Of a DNA stretch of 64,000 nt, positions 36,073 to 44,247 are shown piece after piece. Positions within the stretch are counted from its first letter, which is position 1. Each line of letters begins with the position of its first letter. The DNA is from Cryobacterium breve. GTDB lineage: Bacteria > Actinomycetota > Actinomycetes > Actinomycetales > Microbacteriaceae. The notes beneath the pieces were generated by a model. The model saw only the letters and a list, made by a program, of their open reading frames with translations. It made no database searches and was not told the DNA's origin. The DNA lies in NCBI RefSeq assembly GCF_027594785.1, contig NZ_CP075584.1:2170001-2234000 (forward strand), in the 5' to 3' direction. The translations under genes were made by a program, and so were the position numbers.

Positions 36073-36468
36073 ATGGACACGCACGACCTCGTCGGGCTCA
36101 TCAGCGAGGTCCTGACCCTCGTGGGCTTCGTCGTCGGCGCCGTCCTGTATGTCCTCGGGCTCGCCATCCGCGGAGTCAAGGGCGGGTGGGTCGCGACGGA
36201 TGGCGTGATCGCCTCCTCGGGATCGCACACGGTCATCCGCTGGTTCGACCGCTCAGGGGACGTGCACGAACGGGCCGCGAACACGCACGAGAGCCACCGG
36301 CTCGCCCCCGGCGACGACGTGCCGGTCTGGTACCACTCACGTGACGCATCCCGCGGGGTGACGCACGCCCCGGAATCGGAGGGCAAGGCCCTGCGCCTGA
36401 CCGGGTTGATCCTGCTCGGCACCGGGCTCGTTTCGGCGGTCCTCGGCGTCGTGTTGATGTTCATCTGA
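36073..36468 (+). CDS. small membrane protein, DUF3592-like
   Basis: 131 residues with two membrane helices: LISEVLTLVGFVVGAVLYVL near the N-terminus and LTGLILLGTGLVSAVLGVVL at the C-terminus. Between them lies a soluble beta-domain (WVATDGVIASSGSHTVIRWF, then HRLAPGDDVPVWYHSRDASR). That TM-beta-TM pattern with a V-W-Y-x-x-x-D block is like DUF3592 proteins, whose function is unknown. There is no obvious operon partner. Confidence 0.7.
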   Translation: MDTHDLVGLISEVLTLVGFVVGAVLYVLGLAIRGVKGGWVATDGVIASSGSHTVIRWFDRSGDVHERAANTHESHRLAPGDDVPVWYHSRDASRGVTHAPESEGKALRLTGLILLGTGLVSAVLGVVLMFI

Positions 36469-36669
36469 GCCGGTCCGTTCCGGTCCGCCCTGCTCCGCGT
36501 CTGTCCGCGCTGGTCCGCGCACGTCCGCGCCGATGCATGCGGGCATGGCGTGTCTCCGCATTCTGCTCTGCGCCCGGCGGCACTTGCCCGGCTCGCCGGT
36601 CGGGGGAACACTGAAGGCGTTCAGGCACTATCCGTGCGCTGAGTTCGACATCGTTCAGAGAGGAACGTC

Positions 36670-37260
36670 ATGACCAAGATCCTCATTCTCACCGGCGACG
36701 CCGCCGAGACCCTCGAGGTGTTCTACCCCTACCAGCGGCTGCTCGAGGAGGGCTTCGAGGTGCATATCGGCGCGCCGGAGAAGAGGAAGCTCCAGTTCGT
36801 CGTGCACGACTTCGTCGACGGGTTCGACACCTACACCGAGAAGCTCGGCCACACCTGGGACGCCGACGTGGCGTTCAAGGACGTCGACCCGGCCGACTAC
36901 GCGGCGATCGTCGTCCCCGGCGGGCGAGCCCCGGAGTACATCCGCAACGACGAAGACGCGAAGCGGATCGTGCGGCATTTCTTCGAGCGGAACGCTCCCG
37001 TGGCCGCGCTTTGCCACGGCCCGATGCTGCTCGCCGCCGCCGGGGTGCTCCACGGCCGCACGAGCTCGGCGTACCCGGCCCTGCAGATCGACGTCGAACT
37101 CGGCGGAGGCGTGTTCGAGAACGGCGCGGGCGTCGTCGACGGCAACCTCGTCTCCGGCAGGGCGTGGCCGGACCACCCCAGCTGGATGCGCGAATTCATG
37201 AAACTGCTCGCGGCATCCGGTGTCACCCCGGCGGAACCCGCCCTCACGTCGGCCCGCTGA
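36670..37260 (+). CDS. DJ-1/PfpI family protein
   Basis: 196 residues of the class-I glutamine-amidotransferase-like fold. MTKILILTGDAAETLEVFYP begins the Rossmann core with the conserved Glu of the family near residue 15. YAAIVVPGGRAPEYIRNDED and APVAALCHGPMLLAAAGVL follow; Cys in LCHGP (near residue 118) is the elbow nucleophile with the adjacent His. Members act as glyoxalases, deglycases, chaperones or peptidases. A ribosome site GAGAGGAACGTC precedes ATG 36670. It stands alone. Confidence 0.92.
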   Translation: MTKILILTGDAAETLEVFYPYQRLLEEGFEVHIGAPEKRKLQFVVHDFVDGFDTYTEKLGHTWDADVAFKDVDPADYAAIVVPGGRAPEYIRNDEDAKRIVRHFFERNAPVAALCHGPMLLAAAGVLHGRTSSAYPALQIDVELGGGVFENGAGVVDGNLVSGRAWPDHPSWMREFMKLLAASGVTPAEPALTSAR

Positions 37261-37285
37261 GCCCGGTCAGTCTGCGGGGGCCCGG

Positions 37286-38053
37286 TCAGTCTGCGGGGGC
37301 GGGGTCCGCGGCGGGGGCGAGGTGCTCGGCGAAGAATGCTTCGATCCGGGTCCAGGCGTCGGCGGCGGCCTCCGGGTCGGGGCCGGCGCCGAGGATACGC
37401 TGCGTGAGGAAGCGCACGGCGGCGGGTCCCGTGTCAGCATCGTTGAGGAAGGAGTGCCCGGCCGTCGGGTATTCCTTGACGTCGTGCGGCACGCCGGCAG
37501 TCTCGAGCGCGCCCTCGAGCCGGGCGGCCGCGCCGACGAGCGAGCGGTCCCTGCCGCCGTAGCTGCCCACGATCGGGCAGGCGCCCTCGAGTGCGGCCTC
37601 GAGGTCCTTCGGCAACCGGCCGTAGTTGACGGATGCCGCGGCGAACCCGCGCGTCGCGGCCGCGAGCGCGAAGCCGCCCCCCATGCAGAAGCCGAGCACA
37701 CCCACCTCACCGGTGCAGTTCGGCCGGGCGATCAGCGCCTGTCGCGCGTTCTCGATGTCGATGAAGGCGCGCCCCTCGCCGGCGGTCAGTGCGCGGAAGG
37801 TCGCGACGAGGCATTTTCGGGCGCCGCCCTCCGTGAAGAGGTCGGGCATGAGTGCGAGGTAGCCGGCCGCCGCGAGTCGTTCGACCTGGCGGCGCATCGC
37901 GTCGCTGATGCCGAAGGCCTCGTGCACGAGCACCACACCGGGCCAGGGACCGGATCCGGCAGGCACCCCGAGCACCGCGCGGAGTCCGGCGCTTCCGCCG
38001 TTCGCGGCCGGAAGTTCGAGGTCGATCAGCAGCGGTGCGGGGTTCTCGGTCAT
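37286..38053 (-). CDS. dienelactone hydrolase family protein
   Basis: 255 residues from ATG 38053, which follows AGGAGGCGCC. The frame stays open to 38221, but the upstream extension would run through a palindrome. GPWPGVVLVHEAFGISDAMR has the DLH Glu that positions the catalytic Cys, and GEVGVLGFCMGGGFALAAAT supplies the Cys (GFCMGG). IVGSYGGRDRSLVGAAARLE carries the Asp and EYPTAGHSFLN the His, so the Cys-Asp-His triad of this family is present. Carboxymethylenebutenolide is the classical substrate; others are common. It is divergent from lldR. Confidence 0.94.
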   Translation of the reverse strand: MTENPAPLLIDLELPAANGGSAGLRAVLGVPAGSGPWPGVVLVHEAFGISDAMRRQVERLAAAGYLALMPDLFTEGGARKCLVATFRALTAGEGRAFIDIENARQALIARPNCTGEVGVLGFCMGGGFALAAATRGFAAASVNYGRLPKDLEAALEGACPIVGSYGGRDRSLVGAAARLEGALETAGVPHDVKEYPTAGHSFLNDADTGPAAVRFLTQRILGAGPDPEAAADAWTRIEAFFAEHLAPAADPAPAD

Positions 38054-38119
38054 GGCGCCTCCTGGCCTGGGCGTGCTCGGGTTGGACGAACCATATCGCA
38101 ATGGCTCCGGCGTTCGATT

Positions 38120-38182
38120 CCGCGAGAGTACGAAAATGGCCCCTCCGGACGACGTGAAGGGGCCCTTTTCGTACTCTCGCGG
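38120..38182. repeat. intergenic palindrome, family A copy 2
   Basis: Arms of about 24 bp (38120-38143 and 38159-38182) with one mismatch; tip CCGCGAGAGTACGAAAA and inner GGCCCC. Unlike the other copies it sits between divergent starts, 67 bp upstream of the dienelactone hydrolase gene, where it could affect expression. Confidence 0.88.
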
Positions 38183-38237
38183 CGGGAGGGGTGGGTGGGG
38201 AATAGGGGTGGACCCGGGCATCCGTCGCCGTGTAGTG

Positions 38238-38252
38238 TGTGGTCAGACCACA
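38238..38252. promoter_or_regulatory. FCD/GntR (LldR-type) operator
   Basis: TGTGGTCAGACCACA, a perfect 15-bp palindrome matching the TGGTnnnACCA consensus of FadR/LldR-type regulators. It lies 64 bp upstream of the GTG start of the regulator gene. Confidence 0.75.
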
Positions 38253-38315
38253 GCGGCTTCGTTCCACAGTCGCCGCCCCAACGACCGACACCACCCCACT
38301 GCCGAGGAGGAGCCC

Positions 38316-39117
38316 GTGACCGTTGACGCCGTGCCCGCGGAGGGCGCACTCCCCGACGAACGCCGGGCCTGGGAACTCGTGCTCGAGTCGATCGAGCGGG
38401 ACCTGCTCTCCGGGCGGCTGCGACCCGGTGATCGCCTCGCACCCGAACGCGCCCTCGCCGCCTCCCTCGGAGTCGGCCGGTCGAGCGTGCGCGAGGCGCT
38501 CCGGGTGCTCGAAGTGCTCGGACTCATCCGCACCGCGACCGGCTCCGGGCCGACCTCCGGGGCGATCATCGTGGCGCTGCCCGGCGGCGGGATGTCGGCG
38601 CTGATGCGGCTGCAGGTCGCGGCCCAGGGGTTCCCGGTGGCGGATGTCGTGAAGACCAGACTCGTGCTCGAGGCGGCCGTCGTGACCGAACTCGCCGACG
38701 CCGACGGCCCGGCCAGGGTCGGCACCGCGTCCCTGGCCCGCGCGGAACAGGCTCCTCGACGCGATGGACGCCCCGGGCCGGACCGAGGCCGAGTTCCTCG
38801 CGCTCGACGCCCAGTTCCACCTCTCCCTCGCCGAGGCGTCCGGGAACCAGGTCATCACCGCGACCATGGCCGGACTCCGCAGCGCGATCGAAGCGTACGC
38901 ACGCGCGGGCGTTGCCCGGCTCGGGTCGTGGGCGGAGACATCCGCTCGCCTCAGGCTCGAACACCGCGAGATCGTCGCGTGCATTCGCGCGGCCGACCCC
39001 GCCGCGGCCCGCCGGACCGTCCAGGCCCACATCGCGGGCTACTACGCCGAGACCCGGCTCACGGCACGACCTGGCGATCCCGACCTCGTCGGGGCACCGC
39101 TCCCCGACCTGACCTGA
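38316..39117 (+). pseudogene. lldR: LldR-like FCD-domain GntR regulator, frameshifted
   Basis: From GTG 38316 (after GAGGAGGAGCCC). The winged helix is LAPERALAASLGVGRSSVRE, then ALRVLEVLGLIRTATGSGPT. The FCD effector domain begins MSALMRLQVAAQGFPVADVV and continues after the break as LLDAMDAPGRTEAEFLALDA, with LDAQFHLSLAEASGN and REIVACIRAADPAAARRTV giving the metal/ligand histidines. The extra G at 38750-38751 (AACAG|CTCCTC) splits ARAEQ from LLDAMDA. The product is about 267 residues when restored. It has an FCD operator upstream and lldD downstream, so it is probably a lactate-responsive repressor. Confidence 0.85.
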
Positions 39118-39133
39118 CCTGACCTGAACCACC

Positions 39134-39165
39134 GATCACCCAATCACCCGATCACCCGATCACCC
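39134..39165. repeat. tandem 8-bp repeats upstream of lldD
   Basis: Four units GATCACCC, AATCACCC, GATCACCC, GATCACCC in the gap between the regulator stop and lldD, just after four GACCT units (39106-39125). Both arrays are short and in the lldD leader. Confidence 0.85.
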
Positions 39166-39220
39166 GACCGCCGTAGCTCCCGACCCGCCCTGCCCCCAGC
39201 CCAGAACGGAATTCCAGACC

Positions 39221-40482
39221 ATGGTTCAACGACGCATCCCCAAGATCAAAGATCTCGCTCCGCTCATGCAGTTCAAGGTGCCCGAGCTCAACGCGAAGAA
39301 GCGCCGGCTCGAAAGCGCCCTCACCATCTACGACCTGCGCGCGATCGCCAAGCGGCGCACTCCGAAGGCGGCGTTCGACTACACCGAGGGCGCAGCCGAG
39401 GCAGAGATCTCCCTCGCCCGCGCCCGCCAGGCCTTCGAGGACATCGAGTTCCACCCGGCGATCCTCCGCGACGTCTCGACGGTCTCGACCGGCTGGGACG
39501 TACTCGGGGCGCCGGTCGCGCTCCCGTTCGGGATCGCACCGACCGGCTTCACCCGGATGATGCAGACCGAGGGCGAGATCGCCGGCGCGCACGCGGCCGC
39601 GAAGGCCGGAATCCCGTTCTCGCTCTCGACGATGGGCACGACCGCGATCGAGGACGTCAAGGCCGCCAACCCGCACGGCCGCAACTGGTTCCAGCTCTAC
39701 ATGTGGAAGGACCGCGACCGCTCGATGGCGCTCGTCGACCGGGCAGCGAAGGCCGGCTTCGACACCCTGCTCGTCACGGTCGACGTGCCCGTTGCCGGAG
39801 CGCGCCTCCGCGACAAGCGCAACGGCTTCTCGATCCCCCCCGCAGGCTCACCGTCGGCACGGTGGTCAACGCCCTGCCGCGCCCGGAGTGGTGGATCAAT
39901 TTCCTCACGACCGAGCCGCTCGCCTTCGCCTCCCTCGACCGCTGGAGCGGCACCGTCGGAGAACTGCTCGACACCATGTTCGACCCGACCGTCACCTTCG
40001 AGGACCTCGCCTGGGTCAAGGCACAGTGGCCGGGCAAGGTCGTCGTCAAGGGCGTGCAGAACGTGGCGGATGCCGCCCGGCTGGCCGAAATGGGGATCGA
40101 CGCGATCATCCTCTCCAACCACGGCGGCCGCCAGCTCGACCGCGCACCGATCCCGTTCCACCTGCTGCCCGAGGTCGCCCGCGAGGTCGGCGGGAACATG
40201 GAGGTGCACCTCGACACCGGCATCATGAGCGGCGCGGATGTCGTCGCATCCGTCGCCCTCGGCGCGCGGTTCACCCTGATCGGCCGCGCGTACCTCTACG
40301 GGCTGATGGCCGGCGGAGAGGCCGGCGTCGACCGGGCGATCGCCATTCTCTCGGAACAGATCACCCGCACCATGCGCCTGCTCGGCGTGAAGTCGCTCGA
40401 GGAGCTCGAGCCGGGGCACGTCACCCAGCTCTCGCGCCTGAGCCGTATCGCCCGGCCGGAGGGGGTGCCCGCGACGGTGTAG
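39221..40482 (+). pseudogene. lldD: FMN-dependent L-lactate dehydrogenase, frameshifted
   Basis: About 420 residues when restored. The FMN-dependent alpha-hydroxy-acid dehydrogenase barrel is clear: [60 protein letters not shown], and after the break [40 protein letters not shown], and [20 protein letters not shown] with the active-site His. It oxidises lactate to pyruvate, passing electrons to the quinone pool. The break needs two bases removed, one from the C run at 39835-39841 and the G at 39845-39846 (CAG|CTC), restoring GFSIPPQLTVGTVV. It lies downstream of the lldR-like gene. Confidence 0.9.
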
Positions 40483-40515
40483 CAGGGCCTGAGGCGACGA
40501 GTCGCCCTGGGACGC

Positions 40516-40890
40516 TCAGTTCAGGGGGATGAGATGGCGTGCGAGTGTTGCCGCAATCGCGTCGAGGTCGAGCTCACTTTGCGCGACCGCGATCACGAGC
40601 TGGAACGCGTCATCCGTCGACATGACCACACGAAAGCCGTTGAGCCGCAGGAAGGCCAGGGTGAGGATCCACGACAGCCGCTTGTTCCCATCGAACAGGG
40701 GGTGATTCTGCGCAAGTGACGACATCAGGGCGGCCGCCTTCAACTCAAGCGTCGCGTAGGCATCTTCGCCGAACATGCCCGCCGATGGCCGGGCGAGCGC
40801 AGAGAAGAGTAAGCCCTGATCGCGGATATGAAGTCCGAGATGTGCCACGACGGCCAGGGCTTGCTCAGGTTCGATGTACTCAATCACCAC
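40516..40890 (-). CDS. Doc-type (Fic/Doc) toxin
   Basis: 124 residues with the Fic motif HPLFDGNKRLSWILTLAFLR near residues 62-80 (HxFx-D-GN-K). EPEQALAVVAHLGLHIRDQG and FGEDAYATLELKAAALMSSL are the usual helices before it. This is the short Doc (death-on-curing) class, which in phage P1 phosphorylates EF-Tu and blocks translation. The antitoxin gene ends 15 bp upstream, so it is the second gene of a classical antitoxin-toxin operon. All catalytic motif residues are present; the toxin looks intact. Confidence 0.93.
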   Translation of the reverse strand: MVIEYIEPEQALAVVAHLGLHIRDQGLLFSALARPSAGMFGEDAYATLELKAAALMSSLAQNHPLFDGNKRLSWILTLAFLRLNGFRVVMSTDDAFQLVIAVAQSELDLDAIAATLARHLIPLN

Positions 40891-40905
40891 CGAGCGCCCG
40901 CGGAC

Positions 40906-41111
40906 TCAGGCGTCTTCGAGCCGGGTCAGCAGATCCGCGTATTCTGCGGTGATCTCGTCAACGCTCGCGAGCACGCGCGCGGTCTTTGATTCCTGCCGTG
41001 CGAAACGATCGGCTGCCTCGATGAGCAACGCGTGCTTGGAGGTGTGGCGAAGGCGTGCAAGGGACTCCAGCGCGGAGTCGAGCTCTGGGGGAGTCTCACT
41101 GTCATGGCCAT
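40906..41111 (-). pseudogene. Phd/RHH-type antitoxin partner of Doc, frameshifted near the N-terminus
   Basis: A small basic-acidic protein of about 68 residues. It starts MAMTVRLP at ATG 41111 and continues in the next frame as PELDSALESLARLRHTSKHA, then LLIEAADRFARQESK and ends ITAEYADLLTRLEDA. One C is missing from the C run just after the RLP codons. The beta-strand TVRLPPELD followed by two helices fits a ribbon-helix-helix antitoxin. If the break is real the toxin at 40516 would lack its antidote, which argues for a sequence error. Confidence 0.7.
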
Positions 41112-41119
41112 GGCGAAAT

Positions 41120-41136
41120 GGTACCACCGTGGTATC
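41120..41136. promoter_or_regulatory. candidate autoregulatory operator of the toxin-antitoxin operon
   Basis: GGTACCAC-C-GTGGTATC, 8-bp arms with one mismatch, 9 bp upstream of the antitoxin start. Antitoxins of this kind usually bind a palindrome overlapping their own promoter. Confidence 0.5.
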
Positions 41137-41233
41137 ACCACGTCGAGAGTGCTCGCATCCGCCGAACCGACCCGCTGGAACGGGTCGACTCGGCGAAAAC
41201 GGCACACGTCGGCGGCAGGTGGCCGTCGGTGAG

Positions 41234-42532
41234 CTACGCGGCGGCGAACCCGTCGAGCACGGCCGCGAGCTGGGCGACGGCCCAGTCGAGGTCGGCCTCC
41301 GAGACGCAGAGCGGCGGCGCGAGACGGATCGTGGAGCCGTGGGTGTCCTTGGCCAGGACCCCGCGGACCATGAGCGCCTCGCACACGGCGCGGCCGCTCG
41401 CCAGAGCAGGATCGATGTCGATTCCGGCCCAGAGCCCGGCGCCGCGGACCGCGACGACCCCGTGTCCGACGAGGCCGTCGAGGGCTTTGTGCAGGTGGGC
41501 GCCGAGCTCGCGGGCGCGTTCCTGGTATTCGCCCTCTGCCAGCATCCGCACGACGGCGAGGCCGACGGCGGCGGCGAGCGGATTGCCGCCGAACGTGGAG
41601 CCGTGCTCGCCCGGGTGCAGCACGCCGAGGACATCGCGGTTGCCGACGACCGCGGACACCGGAACGATGCCGCCGCCGAGGGCCTTGCCCAGGAGGTACA
41701 GGTCGGGAACGACGCCGACGAGGTCGCACGCGAAGGTCGCTCCGGTGCGGCCGAGGCCGGACTGGATCTCGTCGGCGATGAAGAGCACGTTGTGGCGCGT
41801 GGTGATCTCGCGCACAGCGGGGAGGTACCCGGCGGGCGGCACGACGATGCCGGCCTCACCCTGGATGGGTTCGAGCAGCACGGCGACCGTGTTCTCGTCG
41901 ATCGCCGCTTCGAGCGCCGCGGCGTCGCCGAACGGCACGGTGCGGAACCCGGGCGTGAACGGGCCGAAGCCCGCGCGGGCCGACTCGTCGTCGGAGAAGC
42001 TGATGATGGTGGTGGTGCGGCCGTGGAAGTTTCCCCCGGCGACGATGATGTTCGCCTGGTCCGCCGCGACGCCCTTTACGCGGTAGCCCCAGGCGCGGGC
42101 GACCTTGATTCCGGACTCGACGGCCTCGGCGCCCGTGTTCATCGGGAGCACCATGTCCTTGTGGGCGAGCTCGGCGAGAGCCGTGACGAACGGGCCGAGC
42201 TGGTCGTTGTGGAAGGCGCGGCTTGTGAGCGTGATCCGGCCGAGCTGGGCGCGCGCGGCGTCGAGCAGCACGGGGTTCGAGTGGCCGAAGTTGACCGCCG
42301 AGTATGCCGCGAGGCAGTCCAGGTAGCGCTTGCCGTCGACATCCGTCACCCAGGCGCCGTCGCCGGTCGCGACGACGACGGGCAGCGGGTGGTAGTTGTG
42401 GGCGGCGTGGTCTTCTTCGAGGGCGATGAACGCGGCGGGCGTTGCGGATGCCTCCGCGGAGGCGCCGAGGGCGGCATCCGTCGGCTGGTTGGCGCGGTGC
42501 GCGCCCGGTCGGGTGTTCGTGTTGATGCTCAT
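41234..42532 (-). CDS. rocD: ornithine--oxo-acid transaminase
   Basis: 432 residues, class-III aminotransferase. NYHPLPVVVATGDGAWVTDV is the conserved OAT opening. VLPMNTGAEAVESGIKVARA and ANIIVAGGNFHGRTTTIISF bind PLP. VLFIADEIQSGLGRTG supplies the Asp to the PLP ring, and LYLLGKALGGGIVPVSAVVG has the PLP Lys. It converts ornithine to glutamate semialdehyde in arginine catabolism. It starts four bases inside the end of ddaH. An N-terminal extension of about 35 Ala/Thr-rich residues precedes the conserved part. Confidence 0.95.
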   Translation of the reverse strand: MSINTNTRPGAHRANQPTDAALGASAEASATPAAFIALEEDHAAHNYHPLPVVVATGDGAWVTDVDGKRYLDCLAAYSAVNFGHSNPVLLDAARAQLGRITLTSRAFHNDQLGPFVTALAELAHKDMVLPMNTGAEAVESGIKVARAWGYRVKGVAADQANIIVAGGNFHGRTTTIISFSDDESARAGFGPFTPGFRTVPFGDAAALEAAIDENTVAVLLEPIQGEAGIVVPPAGYLPAVREITTRHNVLFIADEIQSGLGRTGATFACDLVGVVPDLYLLGKALGGGIVPVSAVVGNRDVLGVLHPGEHGSTFGGNPLAAAVGLAVVRMLAEGEYQERARELGAHLHKALDGLVGHGVVAVRGAGLWAGIDIDPALASGRAVCEALMVRGVLAKDTHGSTIRLAPPLCVSEADLDWAVAQLAAVLDGFAAA

Positions 42533-43391
42533 CGGCGCAGGCTCCAGGGTGCAGCACTTGACGCCGCCGCCGCCGAGGAGGAGCTCGGAGAGGTCGACGC
42601 CGATCGGGTTGTAGCCGCGTTCGCGGAGCCTGGCGCTCGAAGTCCTTCGCGCGGGCGGCGATGACGACGTTGTAGCCGTCGGAGTAGGAGTTGAGGCCGA
42701 GGATCGCGGCGTCCTCCTCGGTGACGATGATCGCGTCGGGGTAGCGTTCGCGAAGCACGGCGAGGCTCGGCCCGTCGAATGCGCTCGGCAGGTAGGCGAT
42801 GTTGGTGTCGTCGAGCACGGCGATGGCGGTGTCGAGGTGGTAGAAGCTCGGGTTGACGAGGTTGAGCGTGATCACCGGGCGGCCGTAGATCGCCGATACC
42901 TCTTCGTGGCTGTTCGAGGCGCTGCGGAACCCGGTGCCGGCGAGGATGACGTCGCCGACGAGCAGGAAGTCGCCTTCGCCCTCGTTGATCTCGACGGGCA
43001 CCCGCACGTCGAAGTCGTTGGCGCGGAACCAGTCCATGTATGCGGGGCCCTCCGGCTGGCGCTCCGGGTACGTGAACGCTGCGCCGTAGGCGATGTTGTC
43101 GATGACGAAACCACCGTTGGCGGCGTAGACCATGTCGGGCAGGCCGTCGATCGGGTCGATCAGGTGCACGTCGAAGCCGAGGCCGACGTAGGTGTCGTAG
43201 AGGGTCTGCCACTGGGCGACGGCGAGGCTCGTGTCGGTCGGGATGGCCGGGTCCATCCACGGGTTGATCCGGTAGACGACGGTGAAGTAGTCGGGCTTGC
43301 ACATCAGCACCGTGCGCTTGACGGCGGTGCGCACCGGGGCTGCGGCTGCGGCCGCGGTCGCTGTCGTCGTGGGGTCGAGATCGATGGTCAT
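42529..43391 (-). pseudogene. ddaH: dimethylarginine dimethylaminohydrolase (dimethylargininase), two frame breaks
   Basis: Starts at ATG 43391 after GAAGGAGACCTC. VLMCKPDYFTVVYRINPWMD, LPDMVYAANGGFVIDNIAYG and VPVEINEGEGDFLLVGDVIL are the pentein-fold amidinotransferase blocks with the Asp/Glu ligands. The first break at 42629-42630 (CAG|CTC on the minus strand) joins AKDFERQ to LRERGYNPIGVDLSELLLGG. The second, at 42540-42541, restores VKCCTLELRR and the stop; that segment holds the catalytic Cys. Without the second correction the frame runs on into rocD. It makes citrulline and a methylamine from methylated arginines, or acts as an arginine deiminase relative, coupled to rocD. Confidence 0.87.
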
Positions 43392-43564
43392 GAGGTCTCC
43401 TTCGTCTGCGCTCCGTCGGCTCCTGGCGGAATCGGAACGCGGGGTGGGTGGGCGGACCAGGTCACTCATGAGAGCTCTGCGCGGCTGTTCGCCAGTCGAC
43501 TGACTGTCGAACGGCACCGCACGGAGACGCCGTGCCCATTCTCACACAGCGTGAATCAACGTTG

Positions 43565-43593
43565 CACGCCAATATGCGCGCATAATCGGCGTG
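43565..43593. promoter_or_regulatory. dyad in the ddaH / Lrp divergent region
   Basis: TATGCGCGCATA (43573-43584, perfect palindrome) is flanked by CACGCC and GGCGTG, giving a long nearly symmetric dyad. It lies 60 bp upstream of the Lrp/AsnC gene, 170 bp upstream of ddaH. AsnC-type regulators bind such dyads; binding is inferred. Confidence 0.5.
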
Positions 43594-43654
43594 ATTGTGA
43601 CCATTTGCGCAGGAATTCCACGCCGGCGCGCGGAATTCCCCCTAGACTCTCGGA

Positions 43655-44092
43655 ATGGACAACCTCGACCGCGGGATACTCGACCTTCTGAGACAGAATG
43701 CCCGGGCCGGGTACGGCGATATCGGATCAGTCGTCGGATTGTCCGCCTCCGCGGTCAAGCGCCGGGTGGACCGGCTGGTCGCCGACGGGATCATCCGCGG
43801 CTTCACGATCCAGGTCGACCCCGCCATCGATGGCATGAGCACCGAGGCCTATGTCGAACTCTTCTGCCGGGGCACCGTCGCGCCCGACGAACTCCTGCGC
43901 ATCCTCTCCGGCGTGCCGGAGGTCGTAGACGCGGGGACTGTCACGGGAAGCGCGGACGCGATCGTGCACATCCGGGCCCGGGACATTCCCGGGCTCGAGG
44001 CGGCACTCGAGAAGGTGCGCCTCGCACCCAACGTCGACCACACCCGCAGTGCGATCGTGCTCTCCCGGCTCATCCACCGCGCGGCCGAGTAG
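43655..44092 (+). CDS. Lrp/AsnC family transcriptional regulator
   Basis: 145 residues. The N-terminal AsnC helix-turn-helix is MDNLDRGILDLLRQNARAGYGDIGSVVGLS with recognition helix ASAVKRRVDRLVADGII. The C-terminal RAM (ligand-binding) domain has FTIQVDPAIDGMSTEAYVEL and VVDAGTVTGSADAIVHIRAR. It is divergent from ddaH-rocD, so it probably activates or represses arginine/ornithine breakdown in response to one of those amino acids. The start codon is preceded only by weak GGA. Confidence 0.93.
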   Translation: MDNLDRGILDLLRQNARAGYGDIGSVVGLSASAVKRRVDRLVADGIIRGFTIQVDPAIDGMSTEAYVELFCRGTVAPDELLRILSGVPEVVDAGTVTGSADAIVHIRARDIPGLEAALEKVRLAPNVDHTRSAIVLSRLIHRAAE

Positions 44093-44110
44093 CCGCACCG
44101 CGGCATCCGC

Positions 44111-44139
44111 TGCCCGTCGCCCGTCGCCCGTCGCCCGTA
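44111..44139. repeat. tandem 7-bp GCCCGTC repeats
   Basis: Four near-perfect copies of GCCCGTC directly after the Lrp stop and 16 bp before palindrome A copy 3. Function unknown. Confidence 0.8.
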
Positions 44140-44154
44140 CAACCCTCACCGCTG

Positions 44155-44219
44155 CCCGCGAGAGTACGTTTTTGGCCCTTAAGCGAGCAGTTTAGGGGCC
44201 AAAAGTGCGCTCTCGCGGG
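44155..44219. repeat. intergenic palindrome, family A copy 3
   Basis: Tip CCCGCGAGAG/CTCTCGCGGG and inner TTTTGGCCC/GGGGCCAAAA pair, with four mismatches between them. It lies between convergent stops (44092 and 44248). This is the most diverged copy; the conserved tip and inner block suggest these two parts matter. Confidence 0.85.
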
Positions 44220-44247
44220 AAGAGCGAGCGGTCTTTGTCGGTCGTGA

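Noticed and set aside
41234..43391. A natural DdaH-RocD fusion protein
   Set aside because: The raw frame would run from ddaH into rocD only because of an extra G at 42540; removing it gives the conserved CCTLELRR ending and a TGA overlapping the rocD ATG.
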